Shown here: positions 15,168-20,712 of the stretch, one piece after another | How the letters are laid out: each line of letters opens with the position of its first letter | How positions within the stretch are numbered: the stretch's first letter is position 1 | Assembly: GCA_045809925.1 (NCBI GenBank) | Contig: JBJMWX010000121.1 | Span: forward strand, 1-20,712 | Origin: CADDYX01 sp045809925 | GTDB taxonomy: Bacteria > Verrucomicrobiota > Verrucomicrobiia > Chthoniobacterales > UBA10450 | Direction of reading: 5' to 3' | DNA length: 20,712 bases | Notes under the pieces: model-generated | The model's input: only the letters and a program-made list of their open reading frames with translations | Databases searched by the model: none | Told to the model about the DNA's origin: nothing | Program-made: the position numbers and the translations under genes

Positions 15168-15557
15168 CTAATATCCCTGTTGAGCCTGCCTGACTGCGCC
15201 GACGATCTCAGCGTTGCGCATTGGCTTTTCAAGCACGCGGCTCACGCCGAGCTGGCCCAAGCGTTGGCGATCGCCGGGCATTATCTGTCCTGAGTAAACG
15301 ATAAACGGGCCGATATATCCGGCGGCCCGCGCCTGGACAATCAACTCGAATCCGTCCATGCCCGGCATCCGCAGATCGGTGATAATCAGGTCGATGGTAT
15401 AGGGCGCCTTGCTGATCTTCATCAGGGCGCGGTTGCCGTTCCTTGCTGTGTCAACGTCGTAGCCGGCATGGTTGAGACAGTCCGCGAGGTTTTCAACAAT
15501 CGTAGGGTTATCATCCACGCAGATGATGCGGAACTGCTGCCGCGGAATCATTTCCAT
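15168..15557 (-). CDS. Stand-alone response regulator receiver (CheY-like) protein
   Basis: A 129-residue single receiver domain with no output domain. The acid pocket is D15 and D16 (ICVDDNPTI), the phospho-acceptor D61 (DLIITDLRMPGMDGFEL), the switch serine S89 (FIVYSGQ) and the conserved lysine K111 (VLEKPM). All catalytic residues are present, so it should be phosphorylated by a kinase and act by protein contact. Its kinase is not adjacent. The RsbRD histidine kinase at 12241-13452 is the only candidate in the window. The start ATG at 15557 is followed by another ATG two codons later, and neither has a clear Shine-Dalgarno site. It lies 86 bases downstream of the VKOR gene on the same strand. 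Confidence 0.94.
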   Translation of the reverse strand: MEMIPRQQFRIICVDDNPTIVENLADCLNHAGYDVDTARNGNRALMKISKAPYTIDLIITDLRMPGMDGFELIVQARAAGYIGPFIVYSGQIMPGDRQRLGQLGVSRVLEKPMRNAEIVGAVRQAQQGY

Positions 15558-15643
15558 AACCCAACAGCAGCGGCGTGTGCGATCAAGCCCGTTATGCGGC
15601 CTCCTCTAGAGCAACGCTGGCCACATTTTGCCGCCCGATCACT

Positions 15644-16123
15644 TCACATTACCGAGGTGCGCTGCGGCGGCACCAGAACGACCAGGGCAGCGAGAACGAA
15701 GACGAGCGCTGCCGAGACGAGGCAGTAGCGGCAGAAGGAATGCAGGATGAATGCCTGCACGCTCAGCAGCCATAAGGTCGCGGCGAACATCAGCCAAACA
15801 ATGGCGGCGAAGAAGGTCCGCGCGCGGGCGTAGCCGAACGCCGCGAAGGTGGCGCAACTGAATGCCGTGAAGTAGCCGAGCGCTCCAATGCTTGCGAGCG
15901 GCACGGGGCCGATATGCGCGAATTTGCTGCCGAGCACTTTCGAGCAGCCGAGCGAGCCGCCGCAGACCAGCGTTTCGCCGGTTAGGTGCGCAATGGTCAG
16001 ATAAACCGCGTCACCCAGCCCACAAATCGCGATCACCGCCGCAATGCTGTAGATGATTGTGATCGCGCGCGAGCGCCGGGCAGCGTCATCAGGCGCGCGT
16101 TCTTTCTTCGTCCGTCGGCTCAT
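15644..16123 (-). CDS. Vitamin K epoxide reductase (VKOR) family disulfide-forming membrane protein
   Basis: A 159-residue bacterial VKOR homologue that re-oxidises periplasmic thiol oxidases by passing electrons to quinone, doing the job of DsbB. Loop cysteines C54 and C60 sit in VCGGSLGCSKVLGSKFAHIG, followed by the family stretch PVPLASIGALGYF. The redox CXXC is C131-C134 in HSFCRYCLVSAAL. Four or five predicted helices begin at about residue 21 (ITIIYSIAAVIAICGLGDAVY). There is no fused thioredoxin domain, so a separate DsbA-like partner is expected. It diverges from the ADOP permease gene with 160 bases between, containing two tandem hairpins. Confidence 0.94.
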   Translation of the reverse strand: MSRRTKKERAPDDAARRSRAITIIYSIAAVIAICGLGDAVYLTIAHLTGETLVCGGSLGCSKVLGSKFAHIGPVPLASIGALGYFTAFSCATFAAFGYARARTFFAAIVWLMFAATLWLLSVQAFILHSFCRYCLVSAALVFVLAALVVLVPPQRTSVM

Positions 16124-16177
16124 CGCTGGATTTCATCGTCGATTCGGCCTCGCAACGCAACGCGCTAAGTGGTCGAC

Positions 16178-16222
16178 GGACGGGCGCTGCCCCGTCCTCC
16201 CAGGGACGAGGCGGCCGTCCCT
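16178..16222. repeat. Two tandem GC-rich hairpins in the divergent VKOR/permease intergenic region
   Basis: GGACGGG (16178-16184) pairs with CCCGTCC (16191-16197) around a 6-base loop. Four bases later AGGGACG (16202-16208) pairs with CGTCCCT (16216-16222) around a 7-base loop. The CTGCCCCGTCC word also occurs at about 11823-11833, so this may be a dispersed palindromic repeat rather than a gene-specific operator. It lies between two diverging starts at 16123 and 16284. Confidence 0.6.
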
Positions 16223-16283
16223 CGAAACGCGCGCGCCGAATACTTGAATCCAATTCGTCCGCCGCGCGCATCCTACATGCAAG

Positions 16284-18878
16284 ATGATCCACGATTTTCG
16301 TTTTGCCTTTCGGCAGCTGCTCAAGGCGCCGGGGTTCACGACCGCAGCCGTCCTCGTGCTCGGTCTCGGGATTGGCGCCAACATGGCCGTATTCACCCTG
16401 ATGCACACCATGCTCTACGCGCCGCCGGGCTACGCACGGCCTAACGAGCTGGTGCAGATTTTTTCACAGGACACGAAGAACCCAAAGACTTTCCGACCCT
16501 TCTCCTACCCCACTCTTAACGATATCCGCGAACAGAACGCAGTCTTCTCAGGCGTTGCCGCGCACAACGTGGCGATGGTCGGAGTTGGTGAAAAAGGAAA
16601 CACGCGACGAACTTTCGCTGACATTGTCACCTCGGATTACTTCAGCGTTCTCGGCGTCACGCCGGTGATCGGCCGAACGTTTACAGCCGAAGAAGAAACA
16701 CCGGGCCGCGCGGCGTCAGTTGCCCTTGTCAGTTACGGCTACTGGACGAGGCACAATCGCGACGCCTCGCTGGTTGGCTCAGTCATTCAGATCAACGGTC
16801 GCGCCTACACGATCATCGGCGTGCTGCCACGCACGTTCAGCGGCACGCTCGCATTATTTTCGCCCGAAGTGTGGGTGCCGCTCAGCGCTTATGATCTCGT
16901 GATTAATGATTTTGCGAGCGATCAGCGGGAATCCCTCGCCAGCCGCACGGGTCAACACCTGCTCCTGGTGGGCCGGATGAAGCCCGGGATGACAGCGGCC
17001 GCAGCGGAACCGGCACTCAAGACACTGGCGAGTAATCTGGAGCGGGCCTACCCAGTCGAACAAAAAGATCAGACATTTGTCACGCGCCCGATTTCGCGTT
17101 TCTCGATCAGCGACGCGCCACCGGACGACAGTCAGCTGACCGCAATCGCGCCGTTTCTCATGGGGATGGCGGCAGTCGTGCTGCTCGTTGCCTGCCTGAA
17201 CCTGGCCAACATGCTCCTCGCGCGTGGAACGGCACGGCGTAAGGAGATTGCGCTCCGCCTCGCTTTGGGCGGCAGTCGCTGGCGCATCATCCGACAACTC
17301 CTGACGGAAGGATTCGTTCTGGCGGTGATCGGCGGCGTGGCAGGCCTGGTGCTTGGGCTGTGGTGTTCGAGTCTCCTTACGACCTCGATGCGTCAGTTAC
17401 TGCCGATCGAGCTCGTTTGGAATGCCGGACCGAACCTGCCGATTGTTACAATGACCTTTGCCTTCTGCCTGCTTGCCACGGTGGCTTTTGCGCTCGGGCC
17501 GGCGTTGAAGCTGTCGCGCAGCAGCGTTGTGGGCGACCTGAAGGAACATGCCGGTGAAGACGTGGTGCGACGCCGCTGGCGCTTCATGCCGCGCAATCCT
17601 CTGGTCGTCGCGCAAATCGCGTTTTCGCTCGCTCTCCTGACCGCGGCAGCGCTCTTCATTCGCGGGGCACGGAAAGCCGCCTCGGTGGAAACGGGGCTTC
17701 ACGTCGACACCGACATGCTGCTCGAAGTGGACGCGAGTCTTGGCGGATTCGATGCACAACGCGCGCAGCTACTCTATCGGAACCTGAACGATCGCCTTGC
17801 CGCGATACCCGGCGTGCAGCAAGTGAGCATCTCCGCAACCGCACCATTCGGGATGATTTCGCTGGGCAAACCTATCCAGCGCGCAGGCATGCACGTTGCC
17901 AAAGAAGCGAAGCCGGCTACCGCCGCGGAGGGACTGGCGTATAGCTCGCGCTACAACAGCGTGGGCGCCGATTATTTCGCTGCTGTCGGTCTGCCGATTC
18001 TGCGCGGGCGAGCGTTTACGCCGACGGAAGCAACTCAGTCGGGCAACGCGGCTGTCGCGGTGATTGATGAGGCACTGGCGAAGAAGCTGTGGCCGGATGG
18101 CGATGCGCTCGGCCAGCGAATCCAGATTGCGAGCGACAATGCACCACGCGCGAAACGCGACGGCGGAGGAGGCGGCATGGGAATTCAGAGCGGCGGCAAT
18201 GAGAGCATCAAACCGGAAGAGGCAATTGAAGTGGTGGGGATCGCGAAGAACTCCCGAAGCGCGATGTTTGAGAAGGAGCCGGGCGGCACCATCTACGTGC
18301 CATTCGCGCGCGGCTTTCAGGCAGAGACGTTCTTTTTCATCAAGTTCATGGGATTGAACGACGCAAACGTTGCCGGCGTAGCCGATTCTATCCGGCGCGC
18401 CGTGCGCGAAACCGATCCCGGTTTGCCAATTCTGTCGCTGAAGAGCTTCTCGCAACATCTCGATTCCAACATGGAGATGTGGATCGTGCGCGCGGGTGCC
18501 ACGCTCTTCTCGATCTTCGGGATCCTCGCCTTACTTCTGGCGATCGTTGGAGTCTACGGCGTGAAAGCGTACTCGGTCGCGCGGCGCACACGGGAGATCG
18601 GCATTCGCATGGCGCTGGGAGCGCAGCGCGAAGCCGTGCAGTGGATGATCGTGCGCGAGGGCGCATTGATGCTCGGGAGCGGCGTCCTCGTCGGCCTGCT
18701 GCTCGCGATCGCTGCAGGGAAAATTCTGTCCGGTTTGCTCTACCAGGTCGGCGCACTCGACCCGATTGCGTTTTCGACCGCGCCGCTCCTTCTCGGCGCC
18801 GCGACACTGATTGCGACCTGGCTGCCGGCACGACGCGCGACGCGGATCAGCCCGATGGCTGCACTGCGCGCCGAATAG
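16284..18878 (+). CDS. Orphan MacB/FtsX-type ABC permease (ADOP family)
   Basis: An 864-residue inner-membrane permease of the Acidobacterial duplicated orphan permease type, which fuses two MacB-like halves. The first half has helix 1 at about residues 17-40 (FTTAAVLVLGLGIGANMAVF), a periplasmic MacB_PCD domain to about 285, and FtsX helices at about 286-310, 339-365 and 385-410. The signature ANMLLARGTARRKEIALRLA sits in the first half. The second half has a helix at about 438-463, a periplasmic domain to about 735, and helices at about 739-766, 793-817 and 828-853, with GVKAYSVARRTREIGIRMAL. A glycine-rich insertion (about 620-640, GGGGGMGIQSGGNE) interrupts the second periplasmic domain. 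No ABC ATPase gene is adjacent, as is typical of the family. The exported substrate is unknown. Confidence 0.94.
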   Translation: MIHDFRFAFRQLLKAPGFTTAAVLVLGLGIGANMAVFTLMHTMLYAPPGYARPNELVQIFSQDTKNPKTFRPFSYPTLNDIREQNAVFSGVAAHNVAMVGVGEKGNTRRTFADIVTSDYFSVLGVTPVIGRTFTAEEETPGRAASVALVSYGYWTRHNRDASLVGSVIQINGRAYTIIGVLPRTFSGTLALFSPEVWVPLSAYDLVINDFASDQRESLASRTGQHLLLVGRMKPGMTAAAAEPALKTLASNLERAYPVEQKDQTFVTRPISRFSISDAPPDDSQLTAIAPFLMGMAAVVLLVACLNLANMLLARGTARRKEIALRLALGGSRWRIIRQLLTEGFVLAVIGGVAGLVLGLWCSSLLTTSMRQLLPIELVWNAGPNLPIVTMTFAFCLLATVAFALGPALKLSRSSVVGDLKEHAGEDVVRRRWRFMPRNPLVVAQIAFSLALLTAAALFIRGARKAASVETGLHVDTDMLLEVDASLGGFDAQRAQLLYRNLNDRLAAIPGVQQVSISATAPFGMISLGKPIQRAGMHVAKEAKPATAAEGLAYSSRYNSVGADYFAAVGLPILRGRAFTPTEATQSGNAAVAVIDEALAKKLWPDGDALGQRIQIASDNAPRAKRDGGGGGMGIQSGGNESIKPEEAIEVVGIAKNSRSAMFEKEPGGTIYVPFARGFQAETFFFIKFMGLNDANVAGVADSIRRAVRETDPGLPILSLKSFSQHLDSNMEMWIVRAGATLFSIFGILALLLAIVGVYGVKAYSVARRTREIGIRMALGAQREAVQWMIVREGALMLGSGVLVGLLLAIAAGKILSGLLYQVGALDPIAFSTAPLLLGAATLIATWLPARRATRISPMAALRAE

Positions 18879-18888
18879 CCGCGCCGGT

Positions 18889-20712
18889 TCATTGTAGATT
18901 GTAAACTTCGACCAAGCCGACCCCGGAGCCGCCGCTCTTGCCTGCGACTATCGCGGTGTAATTACCGGGCGGAAATGTCCCGAGGATAGCGGAATCAAGA
19001 TCGTTCGACGGCGCAATACCCGTCGCCTGGATGGCGGCCTGCTGCGTCTGCTTCCAATTGTCGTTGGAGGCAATGAGCGCGCCATTTCCGTCATGCAACT
19101 CGAGCGTCGGATCGGAGAGCGCGTTAGCTATCCCGGACTGACTTAGCGAAGGACCGATCGCACGCACAAGCACATGCGTGCTTCCACTGGCAACGCCTAG
19201 AATAAATCCACCGATCATGACGGCGTCACCGTGCTGCACGAAACCGCGGGTACTGATGTTCGCCAAAACCGGCCCGGCGGTTTGGTTTAAGTCGTAAACT
19301 TCTACCAACGCGATGCCTGTTGAGCTATCGCTGCTTCGAACGACCGCAGTATACTGGCCAGGGGAGAAGAGATCGGTCACAATTGCTGATTCGCGATCGT
19401 CGGTCGGAGGGAGCCCTGTCGCTTCTATGCCTGCCTGCTGCGAGTCTTTCCAGTTATCGTTCCCGAAGATCAGCGCGCCTTTGTTATCTCGCAGTTCGAG
19501 AACCGGATCGGCCAGGGCGTCCTGAAGCCCTGCTTTGGCCAACGATGGACCGATCGCGCGCAGCAGCACTCTTTTCGGAGCAGCGCCGGCGGCAATGAAA
19601 CCGCCGATCAGAACGTTTTCACCCAATTGCACTGAAACGCGCGTGGAAATGTTCAGTGATTGTGCGAGAGCGGTCGGGCCGCCGATGCGAATCATATTGT
19701 TGGCCGCATCGGCGACGTAAAGATAGCCATTGGTATCTATCGCCACCGCTGCGGGGCGTGAGAACAATGCCAGACTGCCAACTCCGTCGGTACTACCATT
19801 TACAGTTGGGCGTCCCGCCAGTGTCGTAACCACGCCGTTCGGCGTCACCTTTCGGATTGTATTGTTGTAATAATCACCGACGTACAAATTGCCTTTCCCG
19901 TCTACCGCTAACCCTTCGGGAAAGTTGAATCGCGCTGCGCTCCCAGTCCCGTCGCTGCTACCACTTCCAAAGCCAGCGAGGGTTATGACAGTTCCGCCCG
20001 GAAGGATCTTACGGATCGAATTGTTCCCGGTGTCGGCGACATAAATGTTGCCGGTTTTGTCCGCAGCTACACCTCCGATCCCGCCAAAACGGGCCGTGCT
20101 TCGCGGGCCATCGACGTTACCGCGGCTGCCAGCCATTCCGGCAAACGTCGTCACGATTCCATCAGGGGTGATTTTGCGGATTGTATAATTCAGGCTGTCA
20201 CCCACAAAAATGTTACCAGCCTGATCAACGGCGATGCCCTGAAGGTAGTAAAAGGACGCAGCTGGACCCACACCATCGGTGCTGCCTCTTACGCCAGGCG
20301 ATCCCGCAAGCGTCGTAACTACGCCATCCGGAGTAATCTTGCGGACGGTACAGTTACCCGTATCGGTAACATAGATGTTGTCAGCCACATCTGCTGCCAG
20401 CTGGGTAGGAAAATAGAATCGCGCGGCGCTCCCCGATCCGTCAGCGCTGCCAGGATTGCCAGCAGTTCCCGCGAAAGTAGTGACCACGCGGTCAGGCGTG
20501 ATCCTACGGATCGTGTGATTCTGGTGATCCGCCACGTAAACATTGCGTGCCGAGTCAATGGTTACGCCGGAAGGCAGCCAAAAGCGGGCCGCCAGCCCCG
20601 TCCCATCGACGCTGCCTGAACCTCCGGACCCACCCGCGAGAGTACTCACGGCCGCGTTCGGAGTGATCGTGCGGATCGCGTCATTGTATTTATCCGCGAC
20701 GTAAACGTTACC
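18889..20712 (-). CDS. Secreted NHL-repeat beta-propeller protein with tandem C-terminal module (5' end outside window)
   Basis: The reading frame is open to the right edge (607 residues visible). The signal peptide and first repeats are therefore missing. Seven NHL-type repeats are visible, spaced about 55 residues, each with a core such as GNIYVADTGNNSIRKI followed by a VTTLAG-like end. The last lacks the LAG end. After residue about 350 come two copies of the module found in the 9079-11649 protein, at about 352-478 and 482-607, with NISTR, LRAIGPSL, DPVLELRD or DPTLELHD, NDNWK and YTA motifs, ending VEVYNLQ. The GTG at 20649 lies inside an NHL repeat and is not the start. The stop is 10 bases from the convergent permease stop. 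The role is probably extracellular. Confidence 0.93.
   Translation of the reverse strand, partial: GNVYVADKYNDAIRTITPNAAVSTLAGGSGGSGSVDGTGLAARFWLPSGVTIDSARNVYVADHQNHTIRRITPDRVVTTFAGTAGNPGSADGSGSAARFYFPTQLAADVADNIYVTDTGNCTVRKITPDGVVTTLAGSPGVRGSTDGVGPAASFYYLQGIAVDQAGNIFVGDSLNYTIRKITPDGIVTTFAGMAGSRGNVDGPRSTARFGGIGGVAADKTGNIYVADTGNNSIRKILPGGTVITLAGFGSGSSDGTGSAARFNFPEGLAVDGKGNLYVGDYYNNTIRKVTPNGVVTTLAGRPTVNGSTDGVGSLALFSRPAAVAIDTNGYLYVADAANNMIRIGGPTALAQSLNISTRVSVQLGENVLIGGFIAAGAAPKRVLLRAIGPSLAKAGLQDALADPVLELRDNKGALIFGNDNWKDSQQAGIEATGLPPTDDRESAIVTDLFSPGQYTAVVRSSDSSTGIALVEVYDLNQTAGPVLANISTRGFVQHGDAVMIGGFILGVASGSTHVLVRAIGPSLSQSGIANALSDPTLELHDGNGALIASNDNWKQTQQAAIQATGIAPSNDLDSAILGTFPPGNYTAIVAGKSGGSGVGLVEVYNLQ

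Noticed and set aside
20647..20649. GTG at 20649 as the start of the NHL protein
   Set aside because: The frame stays open to the window edge and encodes another NHL repeat core (NVYVADKYNDAIRTITP), so the GTG is internal.

Overview
The window looks like a free-living, high-GC Gram-negative bacterium, most likely a soil Verrucomicrobium of the Chthoniobacterales type (Candidatus Udaeobacter and relatives). Three things point that way. There is an orphan ADOP-type MacB/FtsX permease with no ATPase beside it, a family typical of Acidobacteria and also found in Verrucomicrobia. There are secreted beta-propeller proteins that carry, on two different propeller types, the same tandem C-terminal module (NISTR ... 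RAIGPSL ... DPTLELRD ... NDNW ... YTA). Finally, many small genes lack a recognisable Shine-Dalgarno site. The lineage is an inference from protein style, not from a marker gene.

Layout. Positions 1-858 (minus) hold the N-terminal part of tRNA(Ile)-lysidine synthase TilS, which runs off the left edge. Diverging from it is a tripartite-efflux cassette: a TetR repressor (941-1570), a membrane-fusion adaptor (1545-2738) and an RND/HAE-1 pump (2747-5917). A perfect 26-bp palindrome at 905-930, probably the repressor's own operator, lies just before the repressor start. No outer-membrane TolC partner is encoded here. The pump gene abuts, with no spacer, a convergent BrkB/YihY-family membrane protein (5918-6868, minus). 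Next come a small three-helix membrane protein (7019-7252), a histidine phosphatase (7249-7944, minus) with a small lipoprotein gene just upstream (7954-8136, minus), and a membrane-anchored SRPBCC protein (8243-8986).

Positions 9079-11649 encode a large secreted SBBP-repeat propeller with a Thr/Pro linker and two C-terminal modules. The next 590 bases hold at most one weak hypothetical gene and a strong inverted repeat. A minus-strand pair follows: a small two-helix membrane protein (13455-13859) is translationally coupled to a histidine kinase with an RsbRD-type sensor (12241-13452). Then come a zinc-ribbon protein (14014-14265) with an overlapping terminator-like hairpin, tRNA-Arg(CCT) at 14426-14497, a partial duplication of the tRNA 3' end, and a hypothetical protein (14756-15121). 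A stand-alone receiver protein (15168-15557) and a VKOR-type disulfide-forming protein (15644-16123) are on the minus strand. The ADOP permease (16284-18878) converges on an NHL-repeat propeller (18889 to the right edge, 5' end outside the window).

Taken together, the genes point to envelope and periplasm work: drug/toxin export, an orphan MacB-like permease, oxidative folding (VKOR), and large secreted propeller proteins. A kinase and a single-domain receiver are encoded separately. I see no CRISPR array, transposase, integrase, prophage or recognisable defence system. The parts that look least described are the shared C-terminal module on the propeller proteins, the coupled membrane protein/RsbRD-kinase pair, and the tRNA-3'-end duplication.
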